From the NCBI RefSeq assembly GCF_014646075.1, contig NZ_BMMT01000002.1:310001-374000 (forward strand): a stretch of 64,000 nt of DNA. Direction: 5' to 3'. The position numbers were made by a program, and so were the translations under genes. This document shows, one piece after another, positions 37,027-46,490 of this stretch (the first letter of the stretch is position 1; each line of letters begins with the position of its first letter). The notes under the pieces are model-generated. The model had not been told where the DNA came from and did no database searches. It was given only the letters and a program-made list of their open reading frames with translations. This DNA is from Saccharopolyspora thermophila (GTDB taxonomy: Bacteria; Actinomycetota; Actinomycetes; Mycobacteriales; Pseudonocardiaceae).

Positions 37027-38437
37027 GATCTTCCCATCCGTTCTTCTGCACGATGTCTGCCATGAATCTTAGTGCATCGCTGTTGACGTTCCGTGTGTCG
37101 ATGATTACCTTGTTGCCGTCCTCGAACTCTTTGCTCAGTGATTTCGTAAATGTTTCCGGCGTGACCGCGTGCTTGAACGGTCCCTTGCGGTGTTCAGGCG
37201 GCACGTGGTCTGGGTAGTCGCTTTGAAAGCTCTTGATGTCCCAGCGGTCGCCCGTCGCAGGGTCTACAAAGTCGCCGTGCCGCACGTCGGTTGGACGTGT
37301 TAGATCGGGGCCGAGTCGGCCGCTTTCTCGTAGATCCAGGGCGACGCGAGCCTCGTTTTCCGTGCTCCGGTTTGGCTTGCCCATATGCGCCGGGTCATTC
37401 GTACGCCAGTTGTCGAAGTCTGCTGGGTACCGCTTCTCCAGTTCCGTCAGGTATTGTTCATGGGCCTGTTTTTCCGCAGGGGTCATTTCGGGGTGCGGAG
37501 TGTTGGGATCGTCTGGTGTCCGCGGCAAGTGGTCATGGCCGGACCGGCGTGGGTCCTCGGGGTCCGGGTGCCCGGTACCCGGCGGGGTGTCCGGCGGGTC
37601 GTCGGGAGGATCGTTGGGGTTCTTTGGAGTGTTCGGGTCTTTCGGAGTCGGGGGTGGTGGGTTTTTCGGGTCGGGTAGCGGGTTTCCGTTGGTGATGTCG
37701 TCGAGGATCCGGCGGAGCCGGACGAGGAGGTCGGCCAGTTTCCGGACCAGGGGGACCAGTTTCATCAGGCCCTGCAGGAGCTTCTGGACGACCTGCATGA
37801 TGCGGGCTCCCCAGCGGGCCACCCGGGCCGTGGCCTGGGCTGCTACCACCGCGATGCCCACTCCGGTCGACGCTTCGATGGCCCAGGAGACGAGTCGGCC
37901 GACACAGTCGGCGATCAGGTCGCGGACCACTTCGCGGATCGTGCCGACGAACATGCCGGAGATCTCGGTTCCGGCGGCCAGGGCTCCGGCGGCCTCCGAC
38001 TGCGCTCGGATGAGTTGCGCCGTCGCCGCCAGGCGCGACCGGTAGGCATCGGCGGCCGCCCCGGTCCAGCCCGCGGTGTCCCGGTCGACGTCGGCCTGCA
38101 GGGCGTCGGCGGTGGTGCGCAGCGATTCGCTCACGTTGCGCCACGTCTGGGCGTGGGCCGCCACCTGGTCGGCATTGCCGGCGAGCTGGTCGAGGATGTC
38201 GGTGAGCGGTTGGACGTACTCGATCACCCAGCCGACCACCCACGACACCCCCGTGCCGATCGGGTCGAGGACCGCCGACAGCGCCTCGAGTCCGGTACCC
38301 AGGACGCCGTAGCCGACCTCGGCCCACGAGCCCGACTCGATGGCCGCGCTGACGTCGGCGATGGCCTCCACGATGCCGATGCCGGTGTACCAGCTGGACG
38401 AGTCCTGCGGCGGTGCGATCAGCGGGTTGTCGCTCAC
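37007..38437 (-). CDS. WXG-domain polymorphic toxin with C-terminal nuclease-like domain (type VII secretion type)
   Basis: The 476-residue protein has an N-terminal helical WXG/LXG-like region with W-T-G at residues 124-126 followed by a YRSRL turn, hydrophobic helices to about 250, a Pro/Asp-rich linker (252-318), and a separate C-terminal domain from about 340. That domain has NEARVAL (E362), an acidic loop at 386-397 and W-D400-I-K402-S, a pattern of PD-(D/E)xK nucleases and of CdiA-type toxins. It probably leaves the cell by type VII secretion and cuts nucleic acid in rivals; activity is inferred. The GTG at 38437 follows the EspC-like gene by 4 nt. Confidence 0.78.
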   Translation of the reverse strand: MSDNPLIAPPQDSSSWYTGIGIVEAIADVSAAIESGSWAEVGYGVLGTGLEALSAVLDPIGTGVSWVVGWVIEYVQPLTDILDQLAGNADQVAAHAQTWRNVSESLRTTADALQADVDRDTAGWTGAAADAYRSRLAATAQLIRAQSEAAGALAAGTEISGMFVGTIREVVRDLIADCVGRLVSWAIEASTGVGIAVVAAQATARVARWGARIMQVVQKLLQGLMKLVPLVRKLADLLVRLRRILDDITNGNPLPDPKNPPPPTPKDPNTPKNPNDPPDDPPDTPPGTGHPDPEDPRRSGHDHLPRTPDDPNTPHPEMTPAEKQAHEQYLTELEKRYPADFDNWRTNDPAHMGKPNRSTENEARVALDLRESGRLGPDLTRPTDVRHGDFVDPATGDRWDIKSFQSDYPDHVPPEHRKGPFKHAVTPETFTKSLSKEFEDGNKVIIDTRNVNSDALRFMADIVQKNGWEDRVLWYP

Positions 38438-38441
38438 CGGC

Positions 38442-38762
38442 TCACCCGCCGAGCTCGTCGGCAAGCCGCTGCAACGCGGTGGCGATCTCGGCGTCGCTCG
38501 CTTCGTAGTCCGCGAGGGCGTCGCGCAACGACGACGACAGCGCGGCGACCGCGCGTTGCGCCGCGGAGGTGGTCGACAGCACCGCGTCGGCCGTTTCGGT
38601 CAGCAGCGGGGGCAGGAACTGGCAGATCAGGCCGTAGGCGTCCGTGTCCAGCCGCACGGCGCGCCCGGCGTCCGCGGCCTGGCCGAGCGCCGCGGCGTGG
38701 TCGTCGAGCTTGTCCGCGTGCGCGCGCAGCTGGTCGGGCGGAATCCGGAAGCCGTCCGCCAT
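38442..38762 (-). CDS. EspC-like type VII secretion target protein (DUF2580)
   Basis: The 106-residue helical protein starts MADGFRIPPDQLRAHADKLDDHAAAL, typical of the EspC/DUF2580 family that forms four-helix pairs with WXG toxins and is exported by ESX systems. It lies directly upstream of the toxin (4-nt gap), as partner/chaperone genes usually do. No Trp-x-Gly turn is present. Confidence 0.85.
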   Translation of the reverse strand: MADGFRIPPDQLRAHADKLDDHAAALGQAADAGRAVRLDTDAYGLICQFLPPLLTETADAVLSTTSAAQRAVAALSSSLRDALADYEASDAEIATALQRLADELGG

Positions 38763-38780
38763 CGATCCCCCTCGGAGGTG

Positions 38781-39284
38781 TCAGTTCAGGAATGTCTCGT
38801 CGCTGAAGTCGCCGTCGTCGTGGGCGCCGTGCACTCGCGTCGGGCCGGGATGCGCGGGGCCGCCGGGTTCCGGCTGGGCGGAAGCGGGCTCGGCGAGCCG
38901 CGGGTGCGATGCCGGCGTTGGGGGAAACCGCTGCCGGTAGTTGCTGGTCACCGCGTTCGCTGTCGTGGGATCTGCGTCGCCGAGCGTGGCCTTCGTGGCC
39001 TCGGCCACGTGGTCGGCGATGCGCGACTGGGCCCGCCGCAGGACGGCCATGAACTCGGCGCTGAGCTCGGCGCCCGACGCCCGTTGATCGTGGAACCGCA
39101 CGTCCGTGGGGACGCCCTCGGCGTCGACGGTCACCGTCACCGACCGGCTGTGCTCGGTGATGCGGATGCGGCTGATCTCCTGTTGCAGCGCCGCGGCGCG
39201 GCGCGCCTTCTGCTCCAGGTCCTGCGCCCAGTTCTGGATCGCGCGTTCCGCCTCGGCCGGATCCGCGCCGAAACCCTGCGACAT
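38781..39284 (-). CDS. YbaB/EbfC-family nucleoid-associated-like protein
   Basis: The 167-residue protein has the YbaB core: a helix, a strand pair with VTVTVDAEGVPTDVRFHDQ, and a second helix (SAEFMAVLRRAQSRIADHV), then a Pro/Gly-rich tail of about 60 residues. Such YbaB-domain genes are often the first gene of actinobacterial EspC-toxin operons; whether they bind DNA or act as secretion partners is unknown. It heads the minus-strand toxin module and is divergent from murE. Confidence 0.82.
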   Translation of the reverse strand: MSQGFGADPAEAERAIQNWAQDLEQKARRAAALQQEISRIRITEHSRSVTVTVDAEGVPTDVRFHDQRASGAELSAEFMAVLRRAQSRIADHVAEATKATLGDADPTTANAVTSNYRQRFPPTPASHPRLAEPASAQPEPGGPAHPGPTRVHGAHDDGDFSDETFLN

Positions 39285-39433
39285 TCCTCCCCCTGGAATT
39301 GCGAGCCAGGGGGAGTTCTAGCGCACGTTCGGGCGGGGTGGGGGCGGCCGAGGTGGGGTTGGGATGATCGGAGCAGCCCCCGCTGTGCCGAACAGGTGAC
39401 CGACCATGAGGATGACCCTTCAGGCGGTACCGG

Positions 39434-39439
39434 TAGCCT
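39434..39439 (+). promoter_or_regulatory. -10 element of a probable leaderless murE promoter
   Basis: TAGCCT lies 8 nt before the GTG at 39448, and no Shine-Dalgarno sequence is present. A promoter is required here because ftsI transcription ends 7.6 kb upstream. Confidence 0.5.
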
Positions 39440-39447
39440 GTCGCGAC

Positions 39448-41064
39448 GTGCCTTCCGCGGTCGCGACAGCCCCACCTCGCCCGTCGCACGTCGAGCCGGT
39501 CGAGATCGACAAGCTCGCCGACGTCGTCGGTGCGCGAGTGGTTCGCGCCCCTGGTCACAGCCCTGCGGCTCCGGTGACCGGGGCGACGCTGCGTGCCCAG
39601 CACGTGCGCCCCGGCGACCTGTTCGCCGCCCTGCCCGGCACCCGCGTGCACGGCGCCGACTTCGCGCCGACCGCGCTCGACTCCGGCGCGGTCGCGGTGC
39701 TGACCGACCAGGCGGGCATCGACCGCGCCGCCCTCGCCGAGCACCCCGCGGTCCGCTCCGGCCAGGTGTCGCTGCTGGTGCACGAGGACCCGCGCCGCGT
39801 GCTGGGGGCCGCCTCCGCGCTGATCTACGGCGACCCGTCCTCGAAGCTCAGGGTGCTCGGCGTCACCGGCACCTCCGGTAAGACCACCACGACCTACCTG
39901 CTGGAGTCGGCGCTGCAGGCCGCCGGGTTCTGCACCGGCCTGGTCGGCACCGTGGAGACCCGCATCGCCGGCGATCGGCTCGACTCGGCGTTCACCACCC
40001 CGGAGGCGCCGGACCTGCAGGCGCTGCTGGCGGTGATGGTCGAGCATGGGGTGACGTTCGTGCCCATGGAGGTCTCCAGCCACGCGCTGGCCATGGGCCG
40101 GGTCTCCGGCACCCACTTCGCCGTCGGCGCGTTCACCAACCTCTCGCAGGACCACCTCGACTTCCACCGCGACATGGAGGACTACTTCCAGGCCAAGGCG
40201 CTGCTGTTCGACGGGCGCGCCGAGCACGAGGTGGTCTGCGTGGACACCGACTGGGGGCAGCGGCTGGTCGGACCGGGCACAGTCACCGTGTCCACCGCGG
40301 GCGACGCGGCCTGGACGGCCGCCGACGTGCGCGCCCACCCCACCGGGGAGCAGACCTTCACCGCGCACGGCCCGGACGGCCTCACGATGCCCGTGCGGCT
40401 CCGGCTGCCCGGCGCGTTCAACATCGCCAACGCGCTGCTGGCCATCGGCGTCCTGCACGCCGCGGGCGTGCCCGCCTGGGCCATCGAGCGCGGGCTGGCC
40501 GAGGTCGACGTGCCCGGCCGCATGGAGCGTGTCGCGCTCGGGCAGGACTTCACCGCTGTGGTGGACTACTCACACAAGCCCGGAGCCGTGGCCGCGGTGC
40601 TCGACGCGGCCCGCGCGCAGGTCGACGGCAAGGTGATCGTCGTGCTGGGCTGCGGCGGCGACCGGGACGTGGCGAAGCGGCCGCTGATGGGCGCCGAGGC
40701 CGCCCGCCGGTCCGCGGTGCTGATCGTCACCGACGACAACCCGCGCAGCGAGGACCCGGCCGACATCCGGGCCGCCATGCTGGCCGGCGCCCGCGAGGTG
40801 CCCGCCGACCAGCGGGGCGAGGTCCTCGAGATCGGCGACCGCCGGGCGGCCATCGCCGCGGCCGTCGAACGTGCCGAACCGGGCGACATCGTCGTCGTCG
40901 CGGGCAAGGGCCACGAGACAGGACAGGAGGTGGCGGGCGTGGTGCACCCCTTCTCGGACCGGGAGGAACTCGCCGCCGCGCTGCGCCACAGGTTGGGCGG
41001 ACAGGAGCCCACGCCACAGGAAACCGTAGTTCGTCGGGGGCAGGGCGACGAGGAGGCAAGGTGA
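39448..41064 (+). CDS. murE: UDP-MurNAc-tripeptide synthetase MurE (meso-DAP adding)
   Basis: The 538-residue Mur ligase has the ATP loop GTSGKTTTT at about residues 141-149 and D429-D430-N-P-R433, the signature of enzymes that add meso-diaminopimelate rather than lysine. It catalyses step three of cytoplasmic stem-peptide assembly. The GTG at 39448 is chosen from the leaderless -10; an ATG at 39406 is in frame without a clear ribosome site. The stop overlaps murF (GTGA). It restarts the dcw cluster after the insertion. Confidence 0.95.
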   Translation: MPSAVATAPPRPSHVEPVEIDKLADVVGARVVRAPGHSPAAPVTGATLRAQHVRPGDLFAALPGTRVHGADFAPTALDSGAVAVLTDQAGIDRAALAEHPAVRSGQVSLLVHEDPRRVLGAASALIYGDPSSKLRVLGVTGTSGKTTTTYLLESALQAAGFCTGLVGTVETRIAGDRLDSAFTTPEAPDLQALLAVMVEHGVTFVPMEVSSHALAMGRVSGTHFAVGAFTNLSQDHLDFHRDMEDYFQAKALLFDGRAEHEVVCVDTDWGQRLVGPGTVTVSTAGDAAWTAADVRAHPTGEQTFTAHGPDGLTMPVRLRLPGAFNIANALLAIGVLHAAGVPAWAIERGLAEVDVPGRMERVALGQDFTAVVDYSHKPGAVAAVLDAARAQVDGKVIVVLGCGGDRDVAKRPLMGAEAARRSAVLIVTDDNPRSEDPADIRAAMLAGAREVPADQRGEVLEIGDRRAAIAAAVERAEPGDIVVVAGKGHETGQEVAGVVHPFSDREELAAALRHRLGGQEPTPQETVVRRGQGDEEAR

Positions 41065-42524
41065 TCCGGCTCAGCCTCGCTGACATCGCTGGTGCGGTGG
41101 ACGGCAGGCTTCATCGTGCGGAAGGCCCGGAGATCGTCACCGCGGGAGTGGAGTTCGACTCCCGTGAGATCGAACCCGGCGGGCTGTTCGTGGCCGTGCC
41201 GGGTGAACGGGTCGACGGGCACGACTTCGCCGCGCAGGCCGCGGCGAACGGCGCGGTCGGCGTGCTCGCCGCGCGCGAGGTCGACGCCCCGGCGGTGGTG
41301 GTGCCGCCGGTTCCGGCGGCGGACCGCTCCGGCGCGCTGGCGCTGGCCGGCGACACCGACGGTTCCGGGGCCGCCGTGCTGGCTGCGCTGGCGAAGCTGG
41401 CCCGCCACGTGGTGGACCGGCTGCCGCAGCTGACCGTGGTCGGCGTCACCGGTTCGTCCGGCAAGACGTCCACCAAGGACCTGATCGCGCAGCTGCTGGT
41501 GCCGATGGGCCCGACGGTTGCGCCGCCGGGTTCGTTCAACAACGAGCTCGGCCACCCGTGGACCGTGCTGCGCGCCGACGAGAGCACCCGGCACCTGGTG
41601 CTGGAGCTGTCCGCACGCGGCGTGGGGCACATCGCGAACCTCTGCGAGGTGGCGCCGCCGCGCATCGGCGTCGTGCTCAACGTCGGGCACGCGCACCTCG
41701 GCGAGTTCGGCTCGCAGGAGACGGTGGCGCAGGCCAAGGGCGAACTGGTCGAGGCACTGCCCGCGGACGGGGTGGCGGTCCTCAACGCCGACGACCCGCT
41801 GGTCGCGGCCATGTCCGAGCGCACCCGCGCCCGCGTGGTGCTCGTCGGCGAGCATCCGGACGCGCGCGTGCGCGCCGAGGACATCGAGGTCGACGGCCGC
41901 GCTCGACCGAAGTTCACGCTGGTGACCGCGCACGGCAAGGCGCCGGTCACGTTGCCGCTGTTCGGTGAGCACCAGGTGGCCAACGCGCTGGCCGCCGCCG
42001 CGGTGGCGCTGGAACTCGGCGCGACCGTCGAGGAGGTCGCCGAGCGGCTGGGCTCGGTGCGGCGTGTGTCGGCGCGGCGCATGGAGGTCAGCGAGACCGC
42101 CGACGGCGTCACGGTCGTCAACGACGCCTACAACGCCAACCCGGAGTCGGTGCGCGCCGCGCTCAAGACGCTGGCCGCGATGACCCGCGGTCGACCGAGC
42201 CGGGCGTGGGCCGTGCTGGGGCCGATGAACGAGCTCGGTGACGCCAGCGCGGACGCGCACGACGAGATCGGACGGTTGGCCGTCCGGCTGAACATCGACC
42301 GGCTGGTGGTGGTCGGCGAACAGGCCCGGGTGATGCACCAGGCGGCATCGCTGGAAGGGTCGTGGGGAGAGGAGTCGGTTCTGGTGCCGGACGTCGATGC
42401 GGCCGTCGCGCTGCTGCGCGCCGAGCTGCGTCCGGGTGATGTGGTGCTGGCCAAGGCGTCGAACTCGGCTGGGCTGTGGCGGGTCGCCGACGCCCTGCTG
42501 GGCGCGGGCGGTGGTGCCGCGTGA
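41061..42524 (+). CDS. murF: UDP-MurNAc-tripeptide D-alanyl-D-alanine ligase MurF
   Basis: The 487-residue Mur ligase has the ATP loop [10 protein letters not shown] from residue 131 and [10 protein letters not shown] typical of MurF. It adds the D-Ala-D-Ala dipeptide. The GTG start overlaps the murE stop and its own stop overlaps the mraY GTG, so the three genes are translationally coupled. Confidence 0.96.
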   Translation: MIRLSLADIAGAVDGRLHRAEGPEIVTAGVEFDSREIEPGGLFVAVPGERVDGHDFAAQAAANGAVGVLAAREVDAPAVVVPPVPAADRSGALALAGDTDGSGAAVLAALAKLARHVVDRLPQLTVVGVTGSSGKTSTKDLIAQLLVPMGPTVAPPGSFNNELGHPWTVLRADESTRHLVLELSARGVGHIANLCEVAPPRIGVVLNVGHAHLGEFGSQETVAQAKGELVEALPADGVAVLNADDPLVAAMSERTRARVVLVGEHPDARVRAEDIEVDGRARPKFTLVTAHGKAPVTLPLFGEHQVANALAAAAVALELGATVEEVAERLGSVRRVSARRMEVSETADGVTVVNDAYNANPESVRAALKTLAAMTRGRPSRAWAVLGPMNELGDASADAHDEIGRLAVRLNIDRLVVVGEQARVMHQAASLEGSWGEESVLVPDVDAAVALLRAELRPGDVVLAKASNSAGLWRVADALLGAGGGAA

Positions 42525-43606
42525 AGCCGATCCTGGTGGCCGCCGCGGTCGCGCTGGTGGTCTCGATCCTGTTCACCCCCTACCTCATCCGCGTGTTCTC
42601 CAGGCAGGGCTTCGGTCAGGAGATCCGCGAGGAGGTGCAGAGCCAGCACGGCGCCAAGCGCGGCACCCCGACCATGGGCGGGGTGGCGATCCTGGTGGCC
42701 ATGTGGGCCGGCTACCTGGTGACCCACCTGGTGATGGGCGACCGGCCCACCGCGTCCGGGCTGCTGGTGCTGGGCCTGACCACGGCGCTGGGCATCGTCG
42801 GGTTCCTCGACGACTTCATCAAGATCCGTAAGCAGCGCAACCTCGGGCTGAACAAGACCGCGAAACTGGTCGGCCAGCTGGTGGCCTCGGTGCTGTTCGC
42901 GGTGCTGGCGATCCAGTTCGCCAACCAGAACGGGGTCACCCCGGCCTCGCTGAACCTGTCGTTCCTACGCGACATCACGGTGATCTCGTTCGGCACGGTC
43001 GGGTTCGTGATCTTCGCCTACGTCGCGATCAGCGGCTGGTCGAACGCGGTGAACTTCACCGACGGCATGGACGGCCTGGCCGGCGGCACCGCGGCGATGG
43101 TGCTGGCGACCTACGTGCTCATCTCGTTCTGGCAGCTGCGCAACGACTGCTTCGGGCCGAGCGGCCCGGCGCCGGGCTGCTACACGGTGCGGGACCCGCT
43201 GGACATCGCGGTGGTCGCGGCGGCGGCGATGGCGGCCTGCGTCGGGTTCCTGTGGTGGAACGCGGCACCCGCGAAGATCTTCATGGGCGACACCGGTTCG
43301 CTGGCGCTGGGGGGTCTGCTGGCCGGGTTGTCCATGGTGACCCGCACCGAGCTGCTGATGATCGTGATCGGCGGCGTGTTCGTGGTCGAGGCGCTGTCGG
43401 TGGTGCTGCAGATCGTGGTGTTCCGCACCACGCGGCGGCGGTTGTTCCGGATGGCCCCGTTCCACCACCACTTCGAGCTGGCCGGGTGGGCGGAGACCAC
43501 GGTGATCATCCGGTTCTGGGTGCTGGCCGGGATCAGCTGCATGTTCGGCGTCGGGCTGTTCTATGCGGACTGGTTGAGCGCCGGCCCGCTGACGGCGAAC
43601 TGGTGA
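42521..43606 (+). CDS. mraY: Phospho-MurNAc-pentapeptide translocase MraY
   Basis: The 361-residue membrane enzyme has about ten spans and the polyprenyl-phosphate transferase motifs: [26 protein letters not shown] with the catalytic Asp, [13 protein letters not shown], and the HHHFE loop. It makes lipid I at the inner face of the membrane. It is 62 nt before murD. Confidence 0.97.
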   Translation: MKPILVAAAVALVVSILFTPYLIRVFSRQGFGQEIREEVQSQHGAKRGTPTMGGVAILVAMWAGYLVTHLVMGDRPTASGLLVLGLTTALGIVGFLDDFIKIRKQRNLGLNKTAKLVGQLVASVLFAVLAIQFANQNGVTPASLNLSFLRDITVISFGTVGFVIFAYVAISGWSNAVNFTDGMDGLAGGTAAMVLATYVLISFWQLRNDCFGPSGPAPGCYTVRDPLDIAVVAAAAMAACVGFLWWNAAPAKIFMGDTGSLALGGLLAGLSMVTRTELLMIVIGGVFVVEALSVVLQIVVFRTTRRRLFRMAPFHHHFELAGWAETTVIIRFWVLAGISCMFGVGLFYADWLSAGPLTANW

Positions 43607-43667
43607 GGGGCGCGGGCGCGGCGGTCCGCGCCCGCGACCGGTGACGACGAGCGGGGAGGCGAAACCG

Positions 43668-45071
43668 GTGGCAGGTCGGTTCGAAGGGTGCAGGGTGCTG
43701 GTGGCCGGGGCCGGGGTGTCCGGCCGGTCGGCGGCGCAGGCGCTGCTGGCGGCGGGCGCGGCGGTGACCGTGACCGACGCCTCCGCGGACCGGCTGGCCG
43801 CGTTGGCGTCGCTGCAGGCGCAGGGCGCGGATCTGGTGCCCGGGCTGGTCGAGCCGCCCGCGGGCACCGACGTGGTGGTGACCAGCCCCGGCTGGCGGCC
43901 GGACGCGCCGCTGCTGGCCGCCACCGCGGCGGCGAAGATCGAGCTGATCGGCGAGGTCGAGCTGGCCTGGCAGCTGGACCAGGACCGCGGTGCGCCGGCG
44001 GTGTGGCTGGCGGTCACCGGCACCAACGGCAAGACGACCACGGTGAGCATGCTGGAGTCGATCCTGCGCTCGGCCGGGGAGGACGTGGTGGCCTGCGGCA
44101 ACGTGGGCCTGCCGGTGGTGGACGCGGTTCGCGCCGGGCACCGGGTGCTGGCCGTGGAGCTGTCCAGCTTCCAGCTGCACTGGTCGCAGTCGGTGGCGCC
44201 GTTCGCGGCGGTGGTGCTCAACCTCGCCGAGGACCACCTGGACTGGCACGGCTCGCTGGACTCCTACGGGGCCGCGAAGGCCCGGGTGTTCGCGGGCAAC
44301 TCGGTGGCCGTCGCCAACGCCGACGACGAGTGGTCCACCCGGTTGGCCGCCACCGCGCCGGACGGCGCCCGCCGGGTCTCCTTCACGCTGTCGGCGCCGG
44401 AGCCGGGGCAGGTGGGCGTGTCCGGCGGTGACCTGGTGGACCGGGCCTTCGGTGACGGGGTGGTGCTCGCGTCGGTGGGCGACGTGCACCCGGCCGGACC
44501 GCACAACGTGGCGAACGCGCTGGCCGCGGCCGTTCTGGCGCGCTCCTTCGGGGTCGAGGCGGACGCGGTGGCCCGGGGCCTGCGGGACTTCCAGCCGGGG
44601 GCGCACCGGTCGGTGCCGGTCGCAGCGGCCGCCGGAGTGTCCTATGTGGATGATTCGAAGGCGACCAACCCGCACGCCGCGGACGCGGCGCTGCGCGCCC
44701 ACCCGCGCGTGGTCTGGATCGCCGGCGGACTGCTCAAGGGCGCCGACGTCGACGACCTGGTGGCGGCCAACGCCGACCGGTTGGAAGCCGTGGTGCTGAT
44801 CGGCCGCGACCGCGACCGGTTCGCCGCGGCTTTGGCCCGACACGCCCCGGATGTGCCGGTCCGCGAGGTCACCGCGGGGGACGATGCGGGCATGCTGCAC
44901 GCTGTCCGCCTGGCCAACGAGTTCGCGCGGCCCGGCTCGGTGGTCCTGCTCGCCCCGGCCGCCGCGTCGATGGACATGTTCACCGACTACGCCCACCGCG
45001 GGCGGGCTTTCGCCGACGCGGTGCGCGCCGTGCTCGCCGAGGACCCGGCTACTACCACACCCGGCGGGTGA
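43668..45071 (+). CDS. murD: UDP-MurNAc-L-alanine D-glutamate ligase MurD
   Basis: The 467-residue protein begins with the UDP-binding [14 protein letters not shown] and has the ATP loop [11 protein letters not shown] from residue 118, [10 protein letters not shown] later on. It adds D-Glu to UDP-MurNAc-L-Ala. I chose the GTG at 43668 because GGGGAGG lies 8 nt upstream; a GTG at 43641 is in frame but lies within the spacer. It is followed 6 nt later by ftsW. Confidence 0.95.
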   Translation: MAGRFEGCRVLVAGAGVSGRSAAQALLAAGAAVTVTDASADRLAALASLQAQGADLVPGLVEPPAGTDVVVTSPGWRPDAPLLAATAAAKIELIGEVELAWQLDQDRGAPAVWLAVTGTNGKTTTVSMLESILRSAGEDVVACGNVGLPVVDAVRAGHRVLAVELSSFQLHWSQSVAPFAAVVLNLAEDHLDWHGSLDSYGAAKARVFAGNSVAVANADDEWSTRLAATAPDGARRVSFTLSAPEPGQVGVSGGDLVDRAFGDGVVLASVGDVHPAGPHNVANALAAAVLARSFGVEADAVARGLRDFQPGAHRSVPVAAAAGVSYVDDSKATNPHAADAALRAHPRVVWIAGGLLKGADVDDLVAANADRLEAVVLIGRDRDRFAAALARHAPDVPVREVTAGDDAGMLHAVRLANEFARPGSVVLLAPAAASMDMFTDYAHRGRAFADAVRAVLAEDPATTTPGG

Positions 45072-45077
45072 TCCCCC

Positions 45078-46490
45078 GTGACCACCGCGACGAAGTCGGC
45101 GCCCGCGAGGCGCAGGCGCGCGGGGCTGACCGTGCTGTCGCCGCTGACCGCCTGGCTGACCCGGCCGCTGGCCTCCTTCCACCTGCTGCTGGCGGTCTTC
45201 GGCCTGCTGACGATCTTCGGCCTGGTGATGGTGCTGTCGGCCTCCAGCGTCGACTCGTTCACCAAGGACGGCTCGTCCTACAGCGTCTTCGGCAAGCAGG
45301 TCGTGTACTGCCTGGCCGGGCTGGTGGTGTTCTACCTGGCCCTGCGCACCCCGGTGAAGCTGATGCGCCGGTTCAGCCTGATCCTGCTCACCACCTGCCT
45401 GGCGCTGCTGGTGCTGGTGCTGACCCCGCTGGGCACCGAGCTCAACGGGGCGAGGAGCTGGTTCGTGGTGGCCGGGATCTCCTTCCAGCCGGTCGAGTTC
45501 GCCAAGGTCGCCTTCGCGCTGTGGGGCGCGCACGTGCTGGTCACCAAGCGCGGGCTGATGAACCAGTACCGGCACCTGCTGGTGCCCGTCGTCCCGGCGG
45601 CACTGCTGATGTTCACGCTGGTGATGCTGCAACCCGACCTGGGCTCGACGATCACGCTGTTCGTGGTGCTGCTGGCGCTGCTGTGGTTCGCCGGGGCACC
45701 GCTGCGGCTGTTCGCGGTGATGCTGCTGGGCGCGCTGACCGGCATCCTGGCGCTGGCGATGGTCGCCGACTACCGGATGGCCCGCATCACCTCGTTCCTC
45801 GACCCGCTGGCCGACCCGATGGGGCAGGGCTACCAGGCGATGCAGGCGCTGTACGCGCTGGCCGACGGCGGCCTGTTCGGCCGCGGGCTGGGGCAGGGCT
45901 GGTCGAAGTGGCAGTACCTGCCCAACGTGCACAACGACTTCATCTTCGCGGTGATCGGCGAGGAACTCGGGTTCGTCGGCTGCGCGATCGTGCTGGTGCT
46001 CTACGGCACCACCGCCTACGTGGGCCTGCGGATCGCGTTCCGCAACACCGACCCCTGGATCCGGCTGGTGTCGGCGACGCTGACCACCTGGCTGGTCGGG
46101 CAGGCGATCATCAACGTCGGCTACGTGGTGGGCCTGCTGCCCACCACCGGGCTGCCGCTGCCGCTGATCTCCTCCGGCGGATCCTCGGTGGTCACCAGCA
46201 TGCTGGTGTTCGGGTTGCTGGCGAACTTCGCCCGGCACGAGCCCGAGGCGATCGCCGCGCTACGGTCTTTGGGACCGGGTCGGGTCGGCAAGCTGCTGCG
46301 GCTGCCCACCCCGGCGCCGTACCGGCCTCCGGCCAGGCGGCGCCCGGCCCGGCCCACGACCCCACGAAGCCGACCCGGGGCGAAGGGCTCCGGCGCGGCG
46401 GCAACACGCCGGGGAGGCGGGACCAGCCGGGCGCGCGGCGCGCGCAGCGGCCCCGGCTCCCGGGCGCAGACACGAGGAGGACACCGTTGA
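45078..46490 (+). CDS. ftsW: Septal glycan polymerase FtsW (SEDS family)
   Basis: The 470-residue protein has about ten spans and SEDS motifs: QPVEFAK, QPDLGST, a catalytic-loop region and PLISSGGSS near the end. A basic, Arg/Pro-rich cytoplasmic tail of about 70 residues follows the last span, as in mycobacterial FtsW tails that contact FtsZ. With FtsI it polymerises septal peptidoglycan. The stop overlaps the murG TTG. Confidence 0.96.
   Translation: MTTATKSAPARRRRAGLTVLSPLTAWLTRPLASFHLLLAVFGLLTIFGLVMVLSASSVDSFTKDGSSYSVFGKQVVYCLAGLVVFYLALRTPVKLMRRFSLILLTTCLALLVLVLTPLGTELNGARSWFVVAGISFQPVEFAKVAFALWGAHVLVTKRGLMNQYRHLLVPVVPAALLMFTLVMLQPDLGSTITLFVVLLALLWFAGAPLRLFAVMLLGALTGILALAMVADYRMARITSFLDPLADPMGQGYQAMQALYALADGGLFGRGLGQGWSKWQYLPNVHNDFIFAVIGEELGFVGCAIVLVLYGTTAYVGLRIAFRNTDPWIRLVSATLTTWLVGQAIINVGYVVGLLPTTGLPLPLISSGGSSVVTSMLVFGLLANFARHEPEAIAALRSLGPGRVGKLLRLPTPAPYRPPARRRPARPTTPRSRPGAKGSGAAATRRGGGTSRARGARSGPGSRAQTRGGHR

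Noticed and set aside
43533-46238. 901-codon minus-strand frame opposite murD/ftsW
   Set aside because: Gln/His/Arg-rich shadow of dcw genes with no recognisable motif.
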